Shown: positions 51,701-59,889 of the stretch, piece by piece | How positions within the stretch are numbered: position 1 is the stretch's first letter | Layout of the letters: each line of letters begins with the position of its first letter | Made by a program: the position numbers and the translations under genes | Notes under the pieces: model-generated | Databases searched by the model: none | The model's input: only the letters and a program-made list of their open reading frames with translations | What the model was told of the DNA's origin: nothing | Origin: Tritrichomonas musculus | Lineage: Eukaryota > Parabasalia > Tritrichomonadida > Tritrichomonadidae | Reading direction: 5' to 3' | Assembly: GCA_039105265.1 (NCBI GenBank) | Contig: JAPFFF010000008.1 | Coordinates: 1,984,001-2,048,000 of the forward strand | Length of the DNA stretch: 64,000 nucleotides

Positions 51701-54386
51701 GACAAATGCAATTATAGAATGCAGAAACGCCTATATAAGTCACTTGCGATGGGATATTTATTGATAATAAGAAACTGCATTCATAAAAAGCATAATCTCC
51801 TATGTGTGTCACATTGTCTGGGATATTTATTGATGTTAAAGAATTGCAAAAATAGAATTGATGATTTCTAATCAACGTTAAACTATTTGGTAAACTTATT
51901 GACTTTAGAGAGATGCAACATTTAAATGCACTCTCTCCAATAAAGCTAACAGTGTTTGGAACATTTATTGAACTCAAAGAACTGCAGTTATAAAACACTT
52001 CAATTCCAATTGAAGTTACACTGTTTGGAATATTTATTGATTTTAAAGAACTGCAATTACAAAACAATGAATTTTCAATCTTTGTTAAACTGTTTGAAAC
52101 ATCTATAGAATTTAAAGAGCTGCAATATTTAAAAGTATCATATCCAATTGATGTAACACTGTTTGGTATATCTATAGAAGACAAAGAACTACAATTATAA
52201 AAAACAGAATTGCCAATTGAAGTGACACTATTAGGAAAAACTATAGATGTCAAAGAACTGCAATCATAAAATGCAAACGAGCCAATATATGTAATGTTCT
52301 TTGGTATATTTATTGACATCATAACGTTGAATCCATAAAACGCATAAGATCCAATTGAGGTTAAACCATCCTGAATAACTATTTTTTTAATTTGTGATTT
52401 CAAAGATCCCCAAGGTGGACTATTTGACAGAGAAAAATCATTTATTTTCCCATAACCAAAAATATCAACAGATATTAAAGAACTACAATCATAAAATGCA
52501 TTGTTTCCAATTGAAACAAGAGTATTTGGAATACTTATTGATATTAAATGTCTACAGTTATAAAAAGCAGAATCGCCAACCCAAGCTACACTATCTGGGA
52601 TACTTATTGATATTAGAAAACTACAGTTACAAAATGCTTCGTTACCAATTGAAGTGACACTATTAGGAATTGTTATTGATAACAAAGAACTGCATCCATA
52701 AAAAGCTGAATTGCCAATTGAAGTAACATTGTCTGGAATATTAACAGATTCGAGAATATTGCATTCATAAAATGCAAATTCGCCGATCCAAGTGACACTT
52801 TTTGGAATAACTATGGATTTCAAAGAGCTGAAATAATAAAATGCATAATTCCCAATGGAGGTAATTCTGTCATCAATAACAACAGATTTAATTTGTGTTT
52901 TAAACATGTCCCACAGTGGTTTATTAGATGTTGAAAAATCTTTCATTTTTCCTTCACCAACAATACTTAAGCAAATTAGAGAATTACAATATTTAAAGGC
53001 ATCATTTCCGATTGAGGTCAAACTGCTTAATACATCAATTGATGATAAAGAGGTGCAATAGAAAAAGGCATGATTTCCGACAGATGCGACACTTGTTGGA
53101 ATTTTTATTGACTTCAATGATGTGCAAAATTCAAAGGTGCTATCTCTAATTGACGAAACTTTATCAGAAATATTTATTGATGCTAAAGAACTGCAATAAA
53201 AAAATGAATCAGAACCAATATATTCCACATTACACGGAATGTTGATAGATATTAAAGAATTGCAAAATTTGAAGGCAGAATTTCCAATAGAAATCAGAGT
53301 ACTTGGAATGTCTATTTTTGTAAGAGCAGTGCAATCATTAAAGGCATAATTTCCTATTGAAGTCACACCTTCTTTAATTACTACAGCCTTAATGGTTGCT
53401 TTAATTGCATCCCATTGAGGCCTATCTAAATAAGAAAAGTCATTCATTTTGCTTTCACCAAAAATTGTTAAAGCATTATTCACAATTGAATAATTAACAA
53501 AATCACCACAAAAGCCAGAGTAAGTATTGGTATTATATTTTTTGGAAGAAGAGTAATCATTAGTTATAGAATCAGATATGTATTGTTTGTATTCCGTTTG
53601 GTATTGTCCTTCATAAGTAATGCTCGAGAATTTTATTCCTTTGAAAGCAGTCGAATCAATGTTCAAATTAATCTCAGGATCAGCAGCATTTCTTTCCAAC
53701 TTGTTTTTAAATATTAATAAATTATTCTTTAAGTAATAACAGCCTTCAAAAGCAGATTTTCCAATTGTTAGCTTTTTAAAATCAAAAGAAATTTGTGTCG
53801 AAAGTTTGTTGCACTTATAAAACGCAAAGTCGCCAATAAACTGAAGAGTATCTGGAAAGTTTAATGGTCCATTCAATTTATTACATTCTTGAAATGCACT
53901 TTTTCCAATAATAATGATTTGTTTAAATTCAATATTTTGAATTCCTGAGCTTTGGAATGCTGAATCGCCAACAAATTCAATCGTTTCTGGTAATTTTAGA
54001 GGTTTGAGAAAATATACTGAGAAAAAGGCATAATTAGAAATAGTCGTCAGTTGTGAGTCCTCTGGAAATTTAATTTCATCAATCGTACACGCATAAAATG
54101 AGCCAGTACCAATTGATGTGATATGCTTGGAAAATGTAATTAAACTAATTTGACAATGATAGAAAAGATTGTCTGGAATTTTGGTAACTTGAGAAGGTGA
54201 TCCTGGATCACAACCAAACGATACTTCAAAATTGGAATTGATTTCACAAAAATGATCTTTGTTAATTGTTGTTGGTGTTAATACAAGTTTATTTCCAGTT
54301 ATTGAACGTCTTGAATCACTGAATGGGCATGAATCAATTTGATTACTTATCGAGCAAAATATGAGATAGAAAAACATAAATATCAT
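48726..54386 (-). CDS. Secreted BspA-like leucine-rich repeat protein in eight superunits
   Basis: About 1,886 residues from the ATG at 54386; an open TTG six codons earlier is less likely. The N-terminus is a typical signal peptide (MIFMFFYLIFCSISNQ), with a Cys-containing mature start. The rest is BspA-type repeats of about 23 residues (IPNSVTSIGxxAFYxCSSLxSI), roughly sixty to seventy by length. Eight times the array is interrupted by a distinctive spacer, G(Y/E)GKMxDFxxxxxPPWxxxxxxIKxxxIxxGxTSIGxYAF, defining superunits. Spacer seven carries a Tyr/Ser/Arg-rich insertion (SDYYSYGSRNRNYYSEKY). There is no transmembrane segment, so the protein is secreted or held by partners. BspA relatives in bacteria and Trichomonas are tied to adhesion and host or bacterial binding; that role is inferred. 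The C-terminal repeat ends with CSKLVFYNTPLLVSINLYSKY. Stop TGA. The frame is intact throughout. Confidence 0.9.
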   Translation of the reverse strand: MIFMFFYLIFCSISNQIDSCPFSDSRRSITGNKLVLTPTTINKDHFCEINSNFEVSFGCDPGSPSQVTKIPDNLFYHCQISLITFSKHITSIGTGSFYACTIDEIKFPEDSQLTTISNYAFFSVYFLKPLKLPETIEFVGDSAFQSSGIQNIEFKQIIIIGKSAFQECNKLNGPLNFPDTLQFIGDFAFYKCNKLSTQISFDFKKLTIGKSAFEGCYYLKNNLLIFKNKLERNAADPEINLNIDSTAFKGIKFSSITYEGQYQTEYKQYISDSITNDYSSSKKYNTNTYSGFCGDFVNYSIVNNALTIFGESKMNDFSYLDRPQWDAIKATIKAVVIKEGVTSIGNYAFNDCTALTKIDIPSTLISIGNSAFKFCNSLISINIPCNVEYIGSDSFFYCSSLASINISDKVSSIRDSTFEFCTSLKSIKIPTSVASVGNHAFFYCTSLSSIDVLSSLTSIGNDAFKYCNSLICLSIVGEGKMKDFSTSNKPLWDMFKTQIKSVVIDDRITSIGNYAFYYFSSLKSIVIPKSVTWIGEFAFYECNILESVNIPDNVTSIGNSAFYGCSSLLSITIPNSVTSIGNEAFCNCSFLISISIPDSVAWVGDSAFYNCRHLISISIPNTLVSIGNNAFYDCSSLISVDIFGYGKINDFSLSNSPPWGSLKSQIKKIVIQDGLTSIGSYAFYGFNVMMSINIPKNITYIGSFAFYDCSSLTSIVFPNSVTSIGNSVFYNCSSLSSIDIPNSVTSIGYDTFKYCSSLNSIDVSNSLTKIENSLFCNCSSLKSINIPNSVTSIGIEVFYNCSSLSSINVPNTVSFIGESAFKCCISLKSISLPNSLTLIRNHQFYFCNSLTSINIPDNVTHIGDYAFYECSFLLSINIPSQVTYIGVSAFYNCICLTSINIPKSMNSIGDFAFYNCKSLKFMNIETSRISIGNNTFYNCSSLTSLIFSEKEKMKDFSSSNDQPWESIRSQIKTIIIDDETTYIGSYSFYYCTSLISINIPNSVTMIGSYAFYCCISLTSLNIPNSLSSIGSYSFYNCSSLTSLIIPNNINSIESYSFYGCSSLTSISIPNKQISISSDSFDYCNSIISLNITGYGEMCDFDRYVEQPWRSLRYRINTIIIEEGVASIGSHAFTYFNNMTSISIPNNISSIGSYAFYECHSLKSLIIPSNVTSIKSFLFGNCYSLSSIRIPNNVTSIGDSAFCNCKSLTSINIPYNLTFLGRDAFRNCTSLSSLRFSGYGKMADNHVWSDLESQIKTVTIEEGVTSIGYYAFSDFKSLTSISISNSVVLIRSYAFFNCISLALINIPNGVTTIEYDVFRNCRSLSSINLPRTLTSIGSDAFYFCSSLTYIDIPKKVTMFPKSIFYECSSLIFIKIPDCVTYIGESAFYNCYSLTSINIPNNVTEIGNFSFYNCSSLASIIIPPGLSSIGNSVFRQCTSLELVTFQTNMLSIDDNAFINCDSITSIRISLSGKMNDFTYTDLNRYSDYYSYGSRNRNYYSEKYERYSADRSEKTECNSAWYKFHTKIKSVIIDEGLTSIGSFAFYNFSILTSIEIPKSVSSIGVSAFQLCESLKSLSIPNNVTSIGSSAFYCCKSLTYINIPSKVISISDKTFSSCSSLESIIIPNNVTSIGYCAFKDCGSLKSINIPNRMNSIGSDAFNGCKSLSSIIIPNNLSHFGSDIFYGCDSLKSVNIPNNAISFGINPIGSGCPSLSTLNISGYGDMRAFSSPMSTPWNRINSQIITLNIKDGITSISDYSFADCQSLTTVNIFSNLIAIGFYAFTNCSSLRSINIPSTTISIGFHAFDHCISLASIDIPSSVKWIGDYAFSYCRSLTSFTYRGLHQPICSKLVFYNTPLLVSINLYSKYDDMKFCGISSVYFNRINNTNNG

Positions 54387-56211
54387 AAATAATCTTATGA
54401 CCAATATTTTTGAAATGTAATTGAATAGAAGTCAGATTTTTCTTTGAAAAAATGGGAAAAGGTATTGAAACTTTTTTTCAATTCAATTTTATTTATGCAA
54501 AAAAGCTTGAATATTGATCATTTTTTATTAAAAATTAATTCATCGTCATATATATATTATTTGTAGCATAAATATAAAATCAAAAAAATAAAATTTATAT
54601 TTTATTACTAAAAAACAAAGAAAAAATGAATTTCAAAAATTGGCAATTTTTGATCAACAGAAAAAACATCATCAAAGTTTAATACATGCCTAATATAGTT
54701 TTATCATATTATTAACATATTTAAAAATAGCATGAAAGTGCTTAATTCAAATCTCATAAAATGCATAATGAGAAAAAAATGCTTTTTTAAGAAAAAATCA
54801 ATTTAAAGATGAACGAGTCGACAAAAGTTTTTAGTTTTTTTATATGTTCTTCATTTTTTTATTTATTAGAAAATAAAATAAAAAAGGCCATGTTTTTCGA
54901 GTGGATTTGGAGATCTTATATGATGTTATCAATTTTTTGTATAGTTCATATCATTGATGATATGAATTTTATTATTGACCAATAAAGATGAAAATTTTTT
55001 GACCAAAAAGGTTAATTTATTTTTTAATAGTATTTCTTCCAAAGACACAAATAAACTCAACAAAATAACTAAATAAGAGTAGTTTACAAAACAATTCTTA
55101 GGTATATCCCAGCGCAACGTGGAAAAGTAAACCATGCAAAGATAATTATTTTAGAATGTCTTTTCCTAAAGCTCAAACAAATTCAAAAAACTCACTAAAT
55201 AAGATTGTTTTACAAAATAATTCTTTTATTAATTCCAGTATGTTTTATTTTTCTTATAAACAAATGAATTATCGATAGTTTTTTCATCTGCCAACTATGT
55301 ACTGGAATTTGTACGATAGTTATTTTGTAAATCGCTTTTATTTAGTAAATTTGGCGAATTTGCTTGAGTTTTAGGAAAAAATATTAAAAATGAATAATCT
55401 TTGCTTGGTTTGCTTATTCACGATGTTTTATAATCAACAATAATAATGGAAAAAGTGATTTGACCGAATTGGGAATAGAATTTTTAATATCAATATGAAG
55501 AAAATTAGAAAACAATATCCTGCATAAACTCATAATTTTCAAAATTTTGAAATTCGCCTTTTAGGTAAAAAAAAAAAATCGCCTTTTAGGTTTAAATAAT
55601 TCATATCACTTGTGATATGAATATAAAAAATGATAAATTTCGAGTTCTTCCTCATGAAATATAAATTACTAATATAATTCTATTTAAAAAAAATATAATT
55701 AAAAAAATAAAAAAAAAATTGTTTTTTGAATTAAGATAACCAGATTAGGATTCAATTTTTTTCAAAAAAATAATTTATTTTTATCTTAAATTCCTCTCAA
55801 AAAATATGTCTTTTTTATATTATATTTATCATTAATACTATCATTTAAAAATTTCGAGTTGATACGACCTTCTTTTTGAGCGAAGCTCAAAAAGGAGTTC
55901 CGAATAAACTCGAATTCCTTTCAATTAACTCTTTTTGAATAACTTTTTTCTCATAAAAAGTTATTGACATTATTTTGCTTGTTATTTTTATTCAAAAAGT
56001 GGTTTCATTGAAAAAAATTATATTTTGAAAGAAAAATGATCTGTCGAGTAGATAGAAGTTACCCTTAAGAACACTTTTATTAACTTTTATTTTATTTTAT
56101 ATCTATATCTATATATATATATTCATTTAAATAATATATAAAATACAAAAAATAAAAATACTTATTTAAAAATATATTATTTACCTATATAAATCTATTT
56201 TCTTTTGAAAT
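54387..56211. other. Intergenic with imperfect inverted repeats
   Basis: No gene. 55131-55250 and 55298-55425 are imperfect inverted arms of about 120 bp. A third, direct, copy of about 65 bp lies at 55035-55100. A 10-bp stem with a GAA loop (CTTTTTGAGC, GCTCAAAAAG) is at 55872-55894. ATTCAAAAAGTGG occurs near 55990. Confidence 0.45.
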
Positions 56212-56295
56212 TTGAATTTCAAAAAAAATGGTTCGGCATTCAATTTTTTCAAAGCAAATGGTTCCACTCTTAAATTTATCTTTATCAACACCTTG

Positions 56296-59073
56296 ATGAT
56301 AAATTTAACTATTTTATCTTTATCAACACCTTATTTACTATCACCATCACCTTTTTTGGCCAACAACATTATCTTTGTCCAAAAATCATTTTTCAAAAAC
56401 TTTTTTCCTACTCTTTTTTATAACCCGTATGCTTTTCAGGTTCAAAGTAGTTCATTTTCTCATGGATTAGGTGCATTAGTTTATATGAAAAATGAAGATA
56501 ATATACCAAAGCCAACACTAACTCCAGAGCCTACGCCAAAAGCATTCAAATATGAAAACAATAATTATTATGATGCTGATCAGCCAATTCATCACTATGA
56601 TAAAAAATGCTTATGTATTATCATTGAATGTCATTTCATTGGAATAGCTTTGCCTGAAAATAATATTGATGGATTTATTGACGTGAAACAAGACTCCACT
56701 TTCTACCTGACAAGTTGCGTTTTTGATTCATGTTCTACACAAAAAAGTACTTTTATTGATCTTCATACACGAGCAAATACAATTTCTCATATTTGTGCAT
56801 TTAATATACATGGAAAAGTAGGAGATAACAATAAAGAACAAGATAGAACATTATTTTTGAACGCAAATACTCCATCTTCTTCTTTTTTAAAAATTATTTT
56901 TTGCACATTTGTTGGAAATGGGGAAGAATCAAACTATAAGCGGGCCGTATATATGCATGGAAATGCTGCTTTTAGATGTCAATGCAATAATGTTTCTTAT
57001 TTTAGTCATTATAAAAGGGATGGAAAAGATGATCTCAATGATCGAAGTTCATTGGATATTCGAAACGCTAAATGTGCCAATATTATCATGAATACAATAT
57101 ATAAAACAAGTACTGATTGTGCGTTATACGTTCATGGAGATACCAATGATGCTAATACTTTCAGTAATTATGTTTCTTTATTAAATGTAATTGAAAACAA
57201 TTTCAGAGAATATTTAATTATTACGCAATTAAATCATAATGCACGTTTGGCAATTGAAGATTGCTATTTTTTGAAAAATCAGAAAATAAATGATTATGGA
57301 AATATTGAACTTTTAAAAAATTTTGTCAAAAATTTAGGTGGAAAATTAAGTTTGAATAAGTGTACTATTGACTTTCAAGATCCATTGTATGATAATACAA
57401 ATGGTATGGAAATAGGTGATATTATTATATCTACTGAAGCTACACCCTATCCTCTTAATCATTTTGTTACTGATGTTTGCTTAGGAGTTAATGTGTCAAC
57501 TGCATATGGATGCCAAAATGGTACATGTGAAAATAAAGGATGCGACCCAGATGATTTCCACTTTAAACCTGAAGATCTTCCTTATACAGAAAAATTCCAT
57601 CCTGATATTGATACGCCAACACCATCACCAACTGGTTATTTTACTGAATCGTTTATTTTTTCCAAATCATATTTATTCTCAGAATCTGGAAAATTTACAA
57701 AATCAAAAGACTTTGATCCCACATCAAAGTTTACTGCTTCAAGAGGCTTTACCAAAACAGGTATATTTTCGGAAACCGCGAAATTCTCAAAGACTGATTA
57801 TTTTACATCATCAGTCGGTTTCAGTAAATCGGATAATTTTGAGCCATCAAATAGCTTTACGCAGTCAAAAGATTTCACCAAAACAGGTTACTTTACAAAA
57901 ACCGCAGTATTCTCTTTAACTTCAAATTTTACAACATCGGCAGCATTCACCAATTCTGGCCACTTTTCACCTTCAACAGAATTCACATTTTCCAGCTATT
58001 TCTCAGCAACTGACGCTTTTTCAAAGACAACTGGATTTACTGAATCAATAGGTTTTTCACAATCAACTGATTTTACACAATCAACTGATTTTACTGAATC
58101 AATAGGTTTTTCACAATCAACTGATTTTACACAATCAACTGATTTTTCACAATCAACTGATTTTACACAATCAACAGGATTTACAGAATCAATAGGTTTT
58201 TCAAAATCAACGGATTTTACACAATCAACTGGATTTACAGAATCAGCAGCTTTTTCAAAATCAGATATTTTCTCACCAACTATAGATTTCGCCCACACTC
58301 ACCCTTTTACTCCTTCGTCATATTTTTCAAAAACTAATGATTTTTCATCCTCAATTAAATTTACTAAATCTTCCGCTTTTACAAAAACACAAATGTTCAC
58401 TTGCACTGATGCTTTTACTCGAACAAATCATTTTACTAGAACAGATGATTTTTCCAGTACAAGCAATTTTAACCGAACAGATGCTTTTACTCGAACAGAT
58501 TATTTTACTAGAACAGATGCTTTTACTCGAACAAATGATTTTACTAGAACAAGCAATTTTACTCGAACAAATGATTTTACTAGAACAAGCAATTTTACTC
58601 GAACAAATGATTTTACTAGAACAAGCAATTTTACTCGAACAAATGATTTTACTCGAACAGATGATTTTACTCGAACAGATGATTTTACTCGAACAGATGA
58701 TTTTACTATTTCATCTCACTTTTCGAGTTCATTTTTCTTCTCCAATTCCAATATCTTTCTTTTTACTCCATCTGATACTAAAGAGAAGAAATCTGTTATA
58801 ATCGACATAAAAACTGATGAAAGCAAGACGATTTCAACTGGGCTTAAAATTGGAATTGGAATCATTGCAGGTACTGTGGTTACTGGAATTGTCATAGCTT
58901 TAGTATTATTATTAAGACGTAAGAAATATCAGCAACTTGATGATTTTGACGAGGATTTGTTTGAACTACATAATGACGAATCCAATTCTATTGTCACACA
59001 AAATCCTCTTCATTCAATCCTAGATAAAGATGATCCATTTGAAGATGAATTTGATTTGCCAAATGCATATTAA
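56296..59073 (+). CDS. Type I membrane surface protein: beta-helix-like ectodomain plus hexapeptide stalk
   Basis: About 925 residues from the ATG at 56296; the frame is open 28 codons further to a TTG after a stop. The first ~420 residues show short beta-strand repeats of right-handed parallel beta-helix type (IIIECHFIGIA, YLTSCVFDSCS, LKIIFCTFVGN, AIEDCYFLKN). Residues about 448-815 are roughly sixty hexapeptides F(T/S)x(S/T)xx, for example FTRTND and FTQSTD, rich in possible O-glycosylation sites: a stiff, mucin-like stalk. A membrane span (IGIGIIAGTVVTGIVIALVLLL, about 848-870), a basic RRKK stop-transfer and an acidic tail with NPLHSIL and DDPFEDEF (endocytic-type signals) follow. Many trichomonad surface proteins share this plan. 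The role is probably adhesion or coat. A typical N-terminal signal peptide is not clear, so the 5' end may be damaged or mis-started. Confidence 0.8.
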   Translation: MINLTILSLSTPYLLSPSPFLANNIIFVQKSFFKNFFPTLFYNPYAFQVQSSSFSHGLGALVYMKNEDNIPKPTLTPEPTPKAFKYENNNYYDADQPIHHYDKKCLCIIIECHFIGIALPENNIDGFIDVKQDSTFYLTSCVFDSCSTQKSTFIDLHTRANTISHICAFNIHGKVGDNNKEQDRTLFLNANTPSSSFLKIIFCTFVGNGEESNYKRAVYMHGNAAFRCQCNNVSYFSHYKRDGKDDLNDRSSLDIRNAKCANIIMNTIYKTSTDCALYVHGDTNDANTFSNYVSLLNVIENNFREYLIITQLNHNARLAIEDCYFLKNQKINDYGNIELLKNFVKNLGGKLSLNKCTIDFQDPLYDNTNGMEIGDIIISTEATPYPLNHFVTDVCLGVNVSTAYGCQNGTCENKGCDPDDFHFKPEDLPYTEKFHPDIDTPTPSPTGYFTESFIFSKSYLFSESGKFTKSKDFDPTSKFTASRGFTKTGIFSETAKFSKTDYFTSSVGFSKSDNFEPSNSFTQSKDFTKTGYFTKTAVFSLTSNFTTSAAFTNSGHFSPSTEFTFSSYFSATDAFSKTTGFTESIGFSQSTDFTQSTDFTESIGFSQSTDFTQSTDFSQSTDFTQSTGFTESIGFSKSTDFTQSTGFTESAAFSKSDIFSPTIDFAHTHPFTPSSYFSKTNDFSSSIKFTKSSAFTKTQMFTCTDAFTRTNHFTRTDDFSSTSNFNRTDAFTRTDYFTRTDAFTRTNDFTRTSNFTRTNDFTRTSNFTRTNDFTRTSNFTRTNDFTRTDDFTRTDDFTRTDDFTISSHFSSSFFFSNSNIFLFTPSDTKEKKSVIIDIKTDESKTISTGLKIGIGIIAGTVVTGIVIALVLLLRRKKYQQLDDFDEDLFELHNDESNSIVTQNPLHSILDKDDPFEDEFDLPNAY
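57640..58740 (+). repeat. 18-bp hexapeptide repeat array in the surface protein
   Basis: The hexapeptide code runs for about 1.1 kb. Two sub-blocks are almost identical at DNA level: 58030-58260 (TTTACACAATCAACTGAT types) and 58410-58710 (TTTACTCGAACAAATGAT, TTTACTAGAACAAGCAAT types). The rest is diverged. This points to recent local expansion and probable length variation. Confidence 0.85.
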
Positions 59074-59459
59074 AATTCTAATATATTTGAAATTTAGTAA
59101 TTTCATTGATTTATATCATTTTGATTGTTTTATAAAAAGCAAATCAAATATTTTTAATGTTAACATTGAGTTTTCGATTAATTATTATGCAGTGAATAAA
59201 TGGACCTAGTATTTTGTGATCAATTATATAATTTTTTCATGGAAAATTTGATTTATCTATAATTTGATTATTGTGGTTATTGAATACCATTTAAGTATTT
59301 ATCAAGCATAAGAAAAGTCAACCAAAGCACATATTTTTTCCGCAAATATAAAATAGTAAGGATTAGCCATATATATTTACATCGAAGTATTTCATATAAA
59401 AAAAAGTATTGAGAAGTTTTTAATTCTTTTTTTTCAAAAAGTGAAATTTTCATAATTAT
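59074..59459. other. Intergenic
   Basis: AT-rich; nothing recognisable. Confidence 0.4.
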
Positions 59460-59812
59460 TTCAATAAGAATATAAATCCCAATTTATACTTGGATGTTTA
59501 TAACAAAGAAAGAACACTCTTATCAGTGTTTATTGAAAACGAAAATATGGAATCAATCAACCTTTTATTATCATGTCCTCTTATAGATCCAAATGTTATT
59601 TTGCATGTAAAGAATGAACAAAAAACTAGATTATCAAAGGCCTTTGAAAAAAGAGAAAAAAATTATGAATATTTTATTTTCAAATGAAAATACTATTCCA
59701 AATTCAAAATTGTATATTAATGGTGAAGAAAAAAACAGAATTGTTGTTAGCTTTTGAAAAAGGAGATAAAGAAATCACTCAACTTTTATTAAAAAAACCA
59801 AAACAACTTTGA
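59460..59812 (+). pseudogene. Ankyrin-repeat tail relic
   Basis: LDVYNKERTLLSVFIENENMESINLLLSCPLIDPNV and, after stops and frame changes, KTELLLAFEKGDKEITQLLLKKP are trichomonad ankyrin repeats (T.L..A...G..EI..LLL pattern). No start codon or 5' portion is present. It is the 3' end of a lost ankyrin gene. Confidence 0.6.
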
Positions 59813-59889
59813 AAGAAAAAAGACAACTTAAAATAAAATATTAAATATGTTTATTCATGATATTTAAATCTATATATCTATATATCTAT

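Noticed and set aside
54929-55135. 68-codon minus-strand frame
   Set aside because: Overlaps the imperfect repeat region, hydrophobic AT-rich composition, no recognisable feature.
57996-58801. Frames in the hexapeptide array (LLEQM and EKSVDCVK repeats)
   Set aside because: Other-frame readings of the 18-bp repeats of the surface protein.
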